From Clostridiales bacterium (GTDB lineage: Bacteria; Bacillota; Clostridia; Christensenellales; Aristaeellaceae), in NCBI GenBank assembly GCA_012517815.1, contig JAAYUF010000095.1:1-34128 (forward strand): a stretch of 34,128 nt of DNA, written 5' to 3'. A program made the translations under genes and the position numbers. Positions within the stretch are counted from its first letter, which is position 1. Every line of letters starts with the position of its first letter. Under the pieces are notes generated by a model. It searched no databases and was not told where the DNA came from. It worked only from the letters and a program-made list of their open reading frames with translations. Shown here piece after piece: positions 15,350-24,480 of this stretch.

Positions 15350-16890
15350 GCGCTTTCCTCCCCGCTTGACGGTTTTGCGCCCGCCATCAGCAGGCCCACT
15401 TCTTCGGCGGTGGTCGTCCTGGGGTTTACCGTTCCGATGATGCACCCATTGTACATGACCAGCACACGGTCGGAGAGGCTCAGCACTTCGCTCAGCTCGC
15501 TGGAGATCAGCAGCACGGCGTTGCCCGCGTTGCGGAACTGGAGCAGCTGGCTGTGGATAAACTCGATGGAGCCGATATCCACGCCGCGCGTCGGCTGGCA
15601 GGCGAGGATGACCTGCGGCCGGTTTTCCAGCTCCCGGGCCACGATGATCTTCTGCGCGTTGCCGCCGCTGAGCTGGGAAACGGTGCCCTCCGCCTCGGCC
15701 ACGCGGATATCGTACTTTTGCAGGTAGCGGTCGCGGCAGGCTTTCACCTTGCGCCGCTGGAACACGCCAAACCGGCTGACGGCCTCGCAGTGGCCCGCCA
15801 CGCAGTTGTCCGCGATGCTCATTTCCATGCAGAGACCCTGCGCGTAGCGATCCTCGGGGATGATGCCCAGCCCCTTGCGCCGCAGCTCGTCGGGCCAGTC
15901 GTTGGTGCAATCCTGTCCGCCCAGGGTTACGCTGCCCCCGGTTACGGTCATTAGCCCGCTGAGCGCCTTGACCAGCTCGCTTTGGCCGTTGCCCTCCACG
16001 CCTGCGATGCCCAGTATCTCTTCCTGGCACACATCAAAGCTGATGTTGTGCAGCACCTGTTTGCCCGCTTCGTTTTCCGCGGTAAGGTTGTGAACGCTGT
16101 AGGCGGGATGCCTGCCGCAGGCGCAGCAGCCGTCGTTTTGCACGGTCAGCACCACATCGCGGCCCACCATCATCTGGGCCAGCGCGCGCTCGTTGGTTTG
16201 GGAGGTTCTCATATCCCCCACCACGCGCCCCTGCTTGATCACGGTCACGCTGTCGCTCAGCGCCATGACCTCGCGCAGCTTGTGCGTAATCACGATGATG
16301 GTCTTGCCTGCATCGCGCAGGTCTTTCAGTTTCCGGATCAGCACATCCACCTCCTGCGGGGTCAACACGGAGGTGGGTTCGTCCAGGATCAGGATGCTCA
16401 CGTTGCGGTAGAGCATTTTGAGTATCTCAACCTGCTGGCAGAGCCCCACGCTCAGGTTTTGCACCTTCTCGCGCGGGTCCAGCTGGAAATGGTAGGTTTC
16501 AATCAGCGCCTCCACCGTTTGGATCTCCGCGTCGCGGTCGATCAGCGGGGTGGGGCGGCCGCGCCATTTGCGGTTCAGTTCCACGCCCAGCAGGATGTTT
16601 TCATACACGGTCAGGCTCGGCACCAGCTTGAAATGCTGGTGTACCATGCCGATGTGCTTCTCCATGGCGTCCAGCGGGCTTCTGAAGGCCACGGGCTCAT
16701 CATGGATGTAGATTTGGCCGGACGTGGGCTTGAGCACGCCGTAGAGCATGTTCATCAGTGTGGTTTTGCCCGCGCCGTTCTCGCCTACGATGCACTTGAT
16801 CTCCCGCGGTTCCACGGTGAGATTGATGCGGTCGTTGGCGACAAAACCGTCGAACGTGCGGGTCAGATTGACCGTGCGGATCGCGCTCAT
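15346..16890 (-). CDS. BMP-type nucleoside ABC transporter ATPase (two ATPase domains)
   Basis: Cytoplasmic protein of 514 residues made of two fused ABC domains, as in NupO/RbsA/MglA. Domain 1 has Walker A 'GENGAGKTT', signature 'LSVGLCQQVEIL' and Walker B 'ILILDEPTSVLTPQEV'. Domain 2 has a degenerate Walker A 'GVEGNGQSEL', signature 'LSGGNAQKIIVARE' and Walker B-like 'VILACQPTRGVDIGS', where the usual catalytic Glu is absent. Only domain 1 is likely to hydrolyse ATP, as in other members. The start at 16890 follows AAGGGAGG. Confidence 0.95.
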   Translation of the reverse strand: MSAIRTVNLTRTFDGFVANDRINLTVEPREIKCIVGENGAGKTTLMNMLYGVLKPTSGQIYIHDEPVAFRSPLDAMEKHIGMVHQHFKLVPSLTVYENILLGVELNRKWRGRPTPLIDRDAEIQTVEALIETYHFQLDPREKVQNLSVGLCQQVEILKMLYRNVSILILDEPTSVLTPQEVDVLIRKLKDLRDAGKTIIVITHKLREVMALSDSVTVIKQGRVVGDMRTSQTNERALAQMMVGRDVVLTVQNDGCCACGRHPAYSVHNLTAENEAGKQVLHNISFDVCQEEILGIAGVEGNGQSELVKALSGLMTVTGGSVTLGGQDCTNDWPDELRRKGLGIIPEDRYAQGLCMEMSIADNCVAGHCEAVSRFGVFQRRKVKACRDRYLQKYDIRVAEAEGTVSQLSGGNAQKIIVARELENRPQVILACQPTRGVDIGSIEFIHSQLLQFRNAGNAVLLISSELSEVLSLSDRVLVMYNGCIIGTVNPRTTTAEEVGLLMAGAKPSSGEESA

Positions 16891-16920
16891 CGCCCGCCCT
16901 CCCTTGCTGTGAGGTAGTCG

Positions 16921-16967
16921 CCGCCCATGCCCCGCCCCCCTTGGTCGGGCGGCGGGGCATGGGGCGG
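16921..16967 (-). other. Strong stem-loop between receptor and ATPase genes
   Basis: CCGCCCATGCCCCGCC (16921-16936) pairs over all 16 bases with GGCGGGGCATGGGGCGG (16951-16967) with one bulged G. No T-run follows in the direction of transcription. It lies 15 bases after the receptor stop and most likely shields the receptor mRNA from 3' decay. Confidence 0.65.
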
Positions 16968-16981
16968 CGGTAAAACCGGCG

Positions 16982-18127
16982 TTACTTGATGACGATGTTG
17001 GGGCAGGCAGCGGGATCAAACGTTTCGCCAACCTGCGCGTTCACCACTTTGATGGCGCCGCCGGCGATATCCGCGGCGATGGCCGCGACCTTCGCCTTGA
17101 TCTCTTCCCACTTGGCGGTATCCACCACGGCCTTGCCGATCTCGCTCAGATCGGTGATGCCGGTAGCGCCGGAGGCCAGGTTATAGGTCTGCAGGTTGCC
17201 CAGCGTGGCGATGGAGCCGTCCGCATACGCCCTGGCAAGCACGGTGACGGGTACGTTGGTGTTTTTAAGCACGCTGGTGAGCACATAGCCGGGCTGCTGA
17301 TCGTCTTTGTTGGCGTCCACCTGGATCGCCAGCTTGCCCACTTCCTTGGCCTTGGCGGTGATGCCGTCGCCCACGCTGCCGGCCACGCCGTAGACCACGT
17401 TGGCGCCGTTATCGTAATAGGTGCCCGCGACGGTGCTGCCCAGCGCCGGATCGCCAAAGCCAGCGTCGTACTTGGCGTAGTAATCATAGGTTACGCCCAG
17501 CTCCGCGGCGGCCTTGTTGGCGCCCTCGATGAAGCCGTAGCTGAACACCTTGATGCCGCTGGAATCCGTGCCGCCGATGAAGCCCAGCGCGCGCGCCTGT
17601 TCCGGCGGAGTGAACTGGTAGCCCTCGCCAAAGAGGGCGGTGGCATTCTCGTTGACCAGCACGCTTAGGTAGCCCGCGAGGTAGCTGCCTTCATGCACGT
17701 CAAACAGCACGGAGATGACGTTCTTGTGGATCGTTTCGCCGGCATCGTTCACGTTGGGGTTGGCGTTGAACACCACGAACCACGTGTCGGGATACTGCGC
17801 CGCGATGGGCTGCGCGCCGCCCACGCCCTTGATGAGCGCGTCAAAATCGTACTCGAGGTTGAAGATCAGGTTATAGCCGTCTTCCGCGAGGGTTTCCAGC
17901 GCCGCGGGCACGCCGTTTTCGGGCTGCACGACGTTGCACTCCGCGCCCAGCTCGGCGGCGACAGCCTCCGCGCCTTCCACCGCGCTCTGGTTGTACCCGT
18001 TGTCGTTACGGCCCGCCGCAGAGCAGACGACCGCGATTTTGAGGCTCTTGGGCGCTTCCGCCGTAGCCACGGAGAACACGCCGACCACCATCAGGCAAGC
18101 GATGAACAGACTGAGCACCTTTTTCAT
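16982..18127 (-). CDS. BMP-family nucleoside-binding protein
   Basis: Exported receptor of 381 residues in the Bmp/Med (PnrA-like) family, whose studied members bind purine or pyrimidine nucleosides. The mature domain begins 'LKIAVVCSAAGRNDNGYNQS', matching the nucleoside-pocket 'D-x-G-F/Y-N' motif, and has 'GFIGGTDSSGIKVFSYGFIE'. The signal peptide ends 'SVATAEA'; its only cysteine (C11) lies too early in the hydrophobic core to be a lipobox. Two starts are possible: ATG 18127 has AAGGAG at 10 bases, whereas GTG 18136 is too close to it. It follows the regulator by 19 bases. This gene gives the best clue that the operon handles a nucleoside-like substrate. Confidence 0.93.
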   Translation of the reverse strand: MKKVLSLFIACLMVVGVFSVATAEAPKSLKIAVVCSAAGRNDNGYNQSAVEGAEAVAAELGAECNVVQPENGVPAALETLAEDGYNLIFNLEYDFDALIKGVGGAQPIAAQYPDTWFVVFNANPNVNDAGETIHKNVISVLFDVHEGSYLAGYLSVLVNENATALFGEGYQFTPPEQARALGFIGGTDSSGIKVFSYGFIEGANKAAAELGVTYDYYAKYDAGFGDPALGSTVAGTYYDNGANVVYGVAGSVGDGITAKAKEVGKLAIQVDANKDDQQPGYVLTSVLKNTNVPVTVLARAYADGSIATLGNLQTYNLASGATGITDLSEIGKAVVDTAKWEEIKAKVAAIAADIAGGAIKVVNAQVGETFDPAACPNIVIK

Positions 18128-18146
18128 GGGTTTCACTCTCCTTGTT

Positions 18147-18896
18147 TTATATGCCGTGAGGTTTCCCTCGGCCAGCCTGGTTGATATAGAATTTGAACTT
18201 ATCGCTTCGGTAGCTGCACTTGAGGGTTTCCACGGGCACTTCCTTGCCGTTGACCACGCCCATCGTGACGCACTGAAACAGGATCAGGGGCACGCCGTCC
18301 TCTACGTCCAGGTACTCGGCAATGTCGTCGTGCGCCAGGATCGCCTCGATGGTGCGCGTGGCATGGGTCAGGCTCACGCCATAGACGTTTTCCAGCGTAT
18401 CGTACAGCGAATCTCTGGAAAAATCGTACTTATCCAGCCCCGGAAAGTAGCGCAGCGGCAGGTAGGTGGTGGTGTAGTTGATGGGCTCGCCGTCCGCGTA
18501 GTATACGCGCATCAGCTGAAAGACCTTATCCTCTCCGGTCAGGTTCAGCAGGCGCTGGCGCTTCTTGTCCGCCGGAATGATCGCCGCGCTGACCACCTTG
18601 CGGCTGGGCGTCATGCCAAGGCGAATCACGTCCTGCGTGCAGCTGGTGATGGAAAACAGGTCCTGGCTGTTCTGGTCGCCCTTCACATACGTGCCTTTGC
18701 CCTGCACCTTGTAGAGGTAGCCTTCCTGCTCGAGCTCTTCCACCGCCTTTCGCACGGTGATGCGGCTCACCTGGAACATTGCCATCAGCTCGCGCTCGCT
18801 GGGGATGATCTCGCTGACCTGAAACTCCTCGTTATCGATTTTGTCGATAATGGCGCGCTTGACGATATAGTACTTGGGTACGCGAATGCTTTGCAT
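18147..18896 (-). CDS. GntR-family (HutC/UTRA) transcriptional regulator
   Basis: DNA-binding regulator of 249 residues. The N-terminal winged helix (about 8-75) includes 'IIPSERELMAMFQVSRITVR' and 'YKVQGKGTYV'; the rest (about 95-240) is a UTRA ligand-binding domain ('DKVFQLMRVYYADGEPINYT', 'PLILFQCVTMGVVNGKEV'). The ATG at 18896 follows AGAGAGG at 5 bases; a GTG six bases earlier is less well placed. It is the first gene of the operon it presumably controls, and a palindrome just downstream of the promoter suggests autoregulation. UTRA ligands are usually sugar phosphates or small pathway intermediates. Confidence 0.95.
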   Translation of the reverse strand: MQSIRVPKYYIVKRAIIDKIDNEEFQVSEIIPSERELMAMFQVSRITVRKAVEELEQEGYLYKVQGKGTYVKGDQNSQDLFSITSCTQDVIRLGMTPSRKVVSAAIIPADKKRQRLLNLTGEDKVFQLMRVYYADGEPINYTTTYLPLRYFPGLDKYDFSRDSLYDTLENVYGVSLTHATRTIEAILAHDDIAEYLDVEDGVPLILFQCVTMGVVNGKEVPVETLKCSYRSDKFKFYINQAGRGKPHGI

Positions 18897-18918
18897 GGGC
18901 ACCTCTCTCTGACTGGTT

Positions 18919-18928
18919 ATGACGTCAT
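18919..18928 (-). promoter_or_regulatory. Candidate GntR operator
   Basis: ATGACGTCAT is a perfect 10-base palindrome lying about 20 bases after the predicted transcription start and before the regulator gene. A repressor bound here would block the operon. The same sequence was not noticed at the other promoters in the window. Confidence 0.5.
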
Positions 18929-18952
18929 GTCGTTATGATTAGGCTTGCCCGT

Positions 18953-18981
18953 ATTATAGGAGCGAAGAAGCGGCTTGTCAA
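18953..18981 (-). promoter_or_regulatory. Consensus promoter of the nucleoside-type operon
   Basis: On the minus strand TTGACA (18976-18981) and TATAAT (18953-18958) are both perfect and 17 bases apart. This ideal sigma-A promoter would be very strong, which fits tight control by a repressor at the palindrome downstream. Confidence 0.85.
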
Positions 18982-19486
18982 GAAGAAAATTTCGCGTGGG
19001 CGAGCAGGCGATGATCCGGCGCCGTCCGGTTTGCGATCCCATCCGCAGGGGATGGCGCCGCTACGGCGTTGCGCCGGACCGGCCAGCGCCCGCAAGCAGG
19101 CGGCACGGCCGCGGCGACAAGCGGGTGATTGCGCCCCGCGCCTGAAAACGCAAAAGCGAACCCAACGGGGAAGACAAACGAGTCATGCGGCTGGAAGCCC
19201 CGTACCGTCAATCGGCACAGGGCTTCCATGTTCTGCGGCGTCGGCCGACGCATTCGCGCGTCGGCCGTTCCTTTCGCCAGCGCCTTTCAACGCGGACAGG
19301 CGGCTTACGCCGCCGATTCAGTTTTAATCGGCTTCGGGAAGAATGCTGCGAAGGCGTCCGGGGTGAGGGGTTCCGCTATCGCCGATCCGGGTGGGTCCCG
19401 GACGGCCTTCATGGCGCGTACGCGTCCCTCGCCCAAGGAGCCTTCCCCGGGCGCGCATTGGACGGGCGATCCGTGCCCGGCAAACG
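18982..19486. other. Non-coding stretch between two minus-strand operons
   Basis: No gene is supported. It holds the 3' end of the amino-acid operon. Two inverted repeats are visible: CGGCCGACGC/GCGTCGGCCG (19242-19267, loop of 6) and GCCGATT/AATCGGC (19312-19332). Neither has a T-run on the minus strand, so a standard terminator for the aminotransferase gene was not found. Long frames here are GC-driven. Confidence 0.5.
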
Positions 19487-20344
19487 TCAGGTTTCGCTTT
19501 CCGTTTCCCGCAGAAAGCGCTTGCGATAGGTCTCCGCCAGCCGTTGGTACAGCGGGCGGTCGCGTCCGCCCACCGCTTGCCCGTCGATCTCGTACACACG
19601 GGTGAACAGGGTCAGCGAGCTGGTCACGATGATTTCGTCCGCGTCCGTGAGCTCGCGGAGCGTATAGAGGCGTTCCTCCACAGGGACGCCCAGTTCCGCC
19701 GCGGTTTCCAGCAGATGTTTGCGTGTGATGCTGGGCAGAACCCATCCGCTCAGCGGCGTGGTGACGATGCTGCCGCGGGTCAGGATGGACAGGCCGCTGT
19801 GCGCGCACTCCGTCACATGCTCGCCGCGGTGCAGCACGCACTCGTCGCAGCCCTTTTCCTTGGCGCGCTGGGTTGCGATCACATTCGGGATCAGGTTGAG
19901 CGATTTGATGTTGCAATGCAGAAAGCGCGTATCTTCCAGCGTGATCAGGCGAAATTCGTCGGGGGTGGCATGCGGGTCGAAAGCCTTCAGGTAGATCAGC
20001 AGATTGGGGGCGACGCCCGGGGCGGGAAACGCATGGCTGCGCGTGTCCGTGCCTCTGGACATCTGAAAGTAGAGCACCGCGTCCATGATGTCCCCGTCCA
20101 GTCGGTCGATCAGCCCCGTCAGCAGCGCGGCCAGTTCCGGCTTACGGTACGGGATGGCGATTTCCAGCAAGGCGCAGCTGGAAAAGAACCGGTCCACATG
20201 GTCCATCAGCGCAAAGGGACGATGGTTGTGCACGTACGCCACATCATAGACCCCATCGCCGAAATACACCGCGCGGTCGTTCATGGGGATCATCATATCG
20301 GCAATGGGGGCAATGTTCCCGTTGTAGTACGCAAGGTCTTTCAT
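19487..20344 (-). CDS. Class IV aminotransferase, D-amino-acid transaminase type
   Basis: PLP enzyme of 285 residues, fold type IV, as D-alanine transaminase and branched-chain aminotransferase. The PLP lysine is K147 in 'FLHCNIKSLNLIPNVIA', which closely matches the 'IKSLNLL' segment of Bacillus D-amino-acid transaminase; E179 in 'HVTECAHSG' would contact the cofactor. The N-terminus 'YYNGNIAPIADMMIPMNDRA' and 'FGDGVYDV' are typical. The start at 20344 follows TAGGAGC. It is the last gene of an operon for amino-acid uptake, 10 bases after the SelA-like gene, so it probably removes the amino group from the imported or processed D-amino acid. Confidence 0.88.
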   Translation of the reverse strand: MKDLAYYNGNIAPIADMMIPMNDRAVYFGDGVYDVAYVHNHRPFALMDHVDRFFSSCALLEIAIPYRKPELAALLTGLIDRLDGDIMDAVLYFQMSRGTDTRSHAFPAPGVAPNLLIYLKAFDPHATPDEFRLITLEDTRFLHCNIKSLNLIPNVIATQRAKEKGCDECVLHRGEHVTECAHSGLSILTRGSIVTTPLSGWVLPSITRKHLLETAAELGVPVEERLYTLRELTDADEIIVTSSLTLFTRVYEIDGQAVGGRDRPLYQRLAETYRKRFLRETESET

Positions 20345-20354
20345 CGTTTTGCTC

Positions 20355-21455
20355 CTATAGTGCGTCACAAACGGACGTAATCACATAGTCTATCTCGCTT
20401 TCGGCCAGGCACTGCGGGTTGAGCACCAGCTCGCCGCCCTGCACGTCGGTGTACAGCTGCGGGTCCAGCGTCAGCAGTGCGTCGTGGACCGCGCGCGCGG
20501 TTTGGTGGGCGGGGGCAATGTACACGCGCAGGATGCCAACCGGCTGTATGCCCGGCTCCTGCGGATGGCCGAGGCGCACCTGCGCCTTGCCCGTGCGTTC
20601 GATGGCGGCCGCCATGCGGCGGGACATATCCGTCCAAATCCTGCCCTGTTCGTCGTAATCCCTGGCGACGAACAGTTCGACCGCCTTGGTGATGCCCGCG
20701 ATCGTTTCCTTGTCGATTTTCATGCTTCGGCCGACGCCATAGTTGGGGCAGCAGCAGGCGTCGCATGCCTCAATCAGGTCCCTGCGGCCAAGGATCAGGC
20801 CGGAGGACTGCGGCCCGCGAATCTCCTTGCCGCCGCTGAAAACGACCAGATCCGCGCCCCGTTCCAAAAAGCGGGTCAGGTTTGCCTTGGGCGGGAGTTC
20901 GGCCGCGGCGTCCACAATCACGGGAATGCCGTGTTCCTTCATCAGCGGCGCGATCTCCTCCAGCGGGATGGAGCCGCGCATCGGCTCGGCTTCCGAGGCG
21001 TAGAAAAAGGCGGCGGTGCGCTCGCTGATGGCGCTTTCCACCTGCGCGGGCAGCGCGCCGGAGGTACGGCCCACCTCCATAAAGCGCGCGCCGGCAAGCA
21101 GCAGGGCCTGATCGTACAGGATGCGGTGGCACTTGAGCACCAGCACCTCGTTACGCAGGCCGGTGGTATCCGGCAGCTGCAGGCGGTGCGCGTCGTTGTC
21201 GCGCGCGATGCAGGCCGCCGTGGAGATCGCCAGCCCCGCCGCCGCGCCGCAGGTGATGCAGCAGGCTTCCGCGCCGACCAGCTTTGCGATATGCTCGCCG
21301 GCGGCCTTGTGCAGCGTGTTGATTTCCACATAATGTTCCCCGGCTTCCATCATGGCCTGCCGCACGGCCATCGGCATCAGGGAACCGCCGATCCTGGTTA
21401 CGGTGCCCAGCGCATTGACCAGCGTTTTCAGGTGCAACTGCTCATAAATGCCCAT
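20355..21455 (-). CDS. SelA-like PLP enzyme (DgaE-type lyase or racemase)
   Basis: Fold-type I PLP enzyme of 366 residues. It resembles selenocysteine synthase-like proteins such as D-glucosaminate-6-phosphate ammonia-lyase (DgaE), not SelA itself, which is longer and acts with SelB/SelC. The cofactor lysine is K210 in 'VFSGGKEIRGPQSSG' and the pyridine-N aspartate is D182 in 'PVIVDAAAELPP'. The opening 'LVNALGTVTRIGGSLMPMAV' matches this subfamily ('N..GT.T.LGGS..'). Substrate is unknown; relatives carry out ammonia elimination or racemisation. Placed between a deacetylase and a D-amino-acid-type aminotransferase, it may deaminate or epimerise the amino acid imported by this operon. The start at 21455 follows GGAG. 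Confidence 0.87.
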   Translation of the reverse strand: MGIYEQLHLKTLVNALGTVTRIGGSLMPMAVRQAMMEAGEHYVEINTLHKAAGEHIAKLVGAEACCITCGAAAGLAISTAACIARDNDAHRLQLPDTTGLRNEVLVLKCHRILYDQALLLAGARFMEVGRTSGALPAQVESAISERTAAFFYASEAEPMRGSIPLEEIAPLMKEHGIPVIVDAAAELPPKANLTRFLERGADLVVFSGGKEIRGPQSSGLILGRRDLIEACDACCCPNYGVGRSMKIDKETIAGITKAVELFVARDYDEQGRIWTDMSRRMAAAIERTGKAQVRLGHPQEPGIQPVGILRVYIAPAHQTARAVHDALLTLDPQLYTDVQGGELVLNPQCLAESEIDYVITSVCDAL

Positions 21456-21471
21456 GGCGCTCCATCCCCTT

Positions 21472-22234
21472 TTAAAATTCATAGGAAATCACGTGGCGGA
21501 ACTTTTCATAGTGCGCGTAGCCCTCGCAGACGGGCTGCTCCCTGGTCAGAAAGAAGCGGTTGACGAACTGCTCGTAGGGTAAAGCGTCGGGCGTGAGCTC
21601 CGGATGTTTTTCCAGATATCCAAGCCACATGTTGTTCAGCGGCGTCCGGTGCATGGCGACCGCCTGCCGCTTGCGCGCCAGTTCCCCGGTAATGTCCACG
21701 ATGCAGTCGCTCTCCTGCGGGCCGCGCGCAAAATAGAACTTGTCCGCCACAAAATGGGGCGGAAGGCCCATATCTTTGCTTTCCGGCAAATCGGATTGCC
21801 GGCCGGCCATCCATGCGGCATGTTCCACGGCCTTGCCGCAGATTTCGTGATCCGGGTTCTCCTCATAGTGGCCGTAGGGGTCGAAGGAAATCACCGTATC
21901 GATCCTGAGAAAGCGAAACAGCAGGATCAGGCGGTGCCGAAGCTCGATGAGCTGCTCGCCGCACAGGTAATGGTTATTATAGTTGAGGTGGTACACCTTC
22001 GCAATCCCCAAAAACGACGCGACCGCTTCCGTCTCCCGCTCGATGCGCGCGGCCGTCTCGCCGTAGGGCAGGTTGTAGCTGTCCATGCAGTCGTCCGTCA
22101 TTCGGAACCAATACCCCGTATAGCCCTGGGCGAGCAGCTTGCTCATCAGCCCAAAGGCGTTGAACGTAAAATCATCCGAATGCGGGAAGACCGCGGCAAA
22201 GCGTTTGCCGGTAACCGGATGCCCCGGCTTCCAT

Positions 22235-22245
<11 letters not shown>
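21472..22245 (-). CDS. PIG-L (LmbE-like) deacetylase family protein
   Basis: Predicted zinc-dependent de-N-acylase of 257 residues from a GTG at 22245, which has GGAGG just upstream and overlaps the ATPase stop by 11 bases. The usual 'HPDDE' motif appears as 'PHSDDF': H22 and D25 can bind zinc and D24 can act as base, while the following Glu is replaced by Phe. The third zinc ligand is H133 in '[11 protein letters not shown]'. Relatives deacetylate N-acetylglucosamine conjugates (mycothiol and bacillithiol synthesis, lipids). In an amino-acid uptake operon it may remove an acyl group from an imported N-acylated amino acid or amino-sugar compound. Confidence 0.85.
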
Positions 22246-23034
<789 letters not shown>

Positions 23035-23038
<4 letters not shown>

Positions 23039-23706
23039 GCGTTGATCCCCCTACCGATTTTCTTCTCCGCATATTTTCCGACGCTTTCGATGGCCACATT
23101 GATGATCAGGTAGATGACGCCCACGTAGGCGTAGTAGAACAGCGCGTTGTTGTATTTGGCGATCAGCTGCTGCGTGGTCAGCAGCAGTTCCGCCACGCCG
23201 ATGAGCGCCAGCAGGGAGGAACCCTTCACGATTTCCGTGATGGTGTTCAGCCATGGCGGCAGCATGCGCACCACGGCCTGGGGGATCAGGATGTACCAGA
23301 GAATTTGTCCAAACCGCATGCCGATGGCCTTGCCCGCGTCAATCTGTCCTTTGGGGATGGATTGTAGCGCGCCGCGCACGTTTTCGGTCACGTGCGCGCC
23401 GGCGTTGACCGACAGCGCGATGAAGCCCGCGGCAAAGGGCGGCAGCGCAAACCCGATGCTGCGCAGCCAAAAATCGATGAAGTAGTACACCGAGAATACG
23501 ATTACCAGCCCCGGAATGCCGCGGATCACGTCCACATAGATGCGGAACGGAATTTTAACGATCCTGTTGCCGTACGCCAGGATGATGCCAAACAGGATGC
23601 CCACGACGGTGCTGATGGCAATGGCCAGAAGCGAGGAGGAGATCGTATTCCACAGGCCCGTCAGCAGCGTGGTCTGGGATGCGACGATGCTGGCCCAAAA
23701 GTTCAT
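23035..23706 (-). CDS. Polar amino-acid ABC transporter permease 2
   Basis: Membrane subunit of 223 residues with about five helices, HisM/GlnP family. The docking loop is '[19 protein letters not shown]', as expected for amino-acid permeases. ATG 23706 follows AAAGGGGGA; a GTG six codons earlier would overlap that ribosome site. Adjacent to and probably paired with the permease at 23721-24380. Confidence 0.93.
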
Positions 23707-23720
23707 CGGCAATCCCCCTT

Positions 23721-24380
23721 TCACTTAATTTGCAGCCTGCGCTCAATCAGCCGGAGCAGGAAGGCGATCAGGTAGCAGGTAACCATATACATGAGGCCCA
23801 CAATCAGCCACACCTCGATCACGCGGAAGGTGATGGTGTTCACCTTGCGCGCAAGATACGTAAGCTCCACAATGGTAATGGAGGAGGCAAGCGACGTGTC
23901 CTTAAACAGCGAGATGAAGTTGTTGCTCAGCGAAGGCAGCACATTGCGGAACATGATGGGCAACTGGATGGAGAGCATCACCTGATACTTGCGCAGGCCA
24001 ATGGCCGCGCCGGCTTCCACGATGCCCGGGGAGATGCTCTTGAGCCCCGCGCGGAACACCTCCGTCAGGTAAGCGCCCGCGTACAGTGAAAGCGCGAACA
24101 CGAACGAGGCGTTCTTGCTGAGCATGATGCCCGCATCCGGCAGGCCGAAGTAGCAAAAGAAGGTCAGCACAAGCAGCGGAATGTTGCGCAGCACCGTCAC
24201 ATACCCGGAGGCGAACCTGTGGGCAAACTTGTTTTTGGATATGGCGCAAAACGCGAGCAGGATGCCCACGATCATCCCAAAGAACAGGGATATGGCTGCC
24301 AGGACCAGCCCAAGCCCAAGCCCCTGTAAAAATTCAGGTATGTACTTCCATATCAGGCCAAAGTTGATGAAATAGGCCAT
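23721..24380 (-). CDS. Polar amino-acid ABC transporter permease 1
   Basis: Membrane subunit of 219 residues, HisQ/GlnP family, with the docking loop 'AGLKSISPGIVEAGAAIGL' and the typical 'VTVLRNIPLLVLTFF' segment. The start at 24380 follows GAGGAGG at 6 bases. It is the first transporter gene after the receptor, from which it is separated by 100 bases with a perfect 13-pair stem-loop. Confidence 0.93.
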   Translation of the reverse strand: MAYFINFGLIWKYIPEFLQGLGLGLVLAAISLFFGMIVGILLAFCAISKNKFAHRFASGYVTVLRNIPLLVLTFFCYFGLPDAGIMLSKNASFVFALSLYAGAYLTEVFRAGLKSISPGIVEAGAAIGLRKYQVMLSIQLPIMFRNVLPSLSNNFISLFKDTSLASSITIVELTYLARKVNTITFRVIEVWLIVGLMYMVTCYLIAFLLRLIERRLQIK

Positions 24381-24421
24381 AGGCAGCCTCCTCAGCGTCG
24401 TTGATCCGGGAGATAACAGCC

Positions 24422-24457
24422 GAGCGGCCTTGCAGCCCTTGAGGTGCAAGGCCGCTC
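24422..24457 (-). other. Perfect stem-loop after the amino-acid-receptor gene
   Basis: GAGCGGCCTTGCA (24422-24434) and TGCAAGGCCGCTC (24445-24457) form a perfect 13-pair stem with a 10-base loop. In the direction of transcription no T-run follows. It parallels the stem-loops behind the other two receptor genes and likely sets receptor-to-permease ratios. Confidence 0.65.
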
Positions 24458-24480
24458 CAGCTTTTTACCGCTCAGGCGGC

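Noticed and set aside
15349..16030. Upstream extension of permease 1 to 585 residues
   Set aside because: The extension is an alternate frame of the ATPase gene. The ATG at 15349 has the ATGA overlap and the first true membrane segment.
20355..21455. Selenocysteine synthase (SelA)
   Set aside because: The protein is about 100 residues shorter than SelA, matches the SelA-like lyase group, and no selB, selC or selD lies nearby.
24422..24470. Plus-strand terminator
   Set aside because: The stem is followed by CCAGCTTTTTA on the plus strand, but no plus-strand gene leads into it; the intercistronic role on the minus strand fits better.
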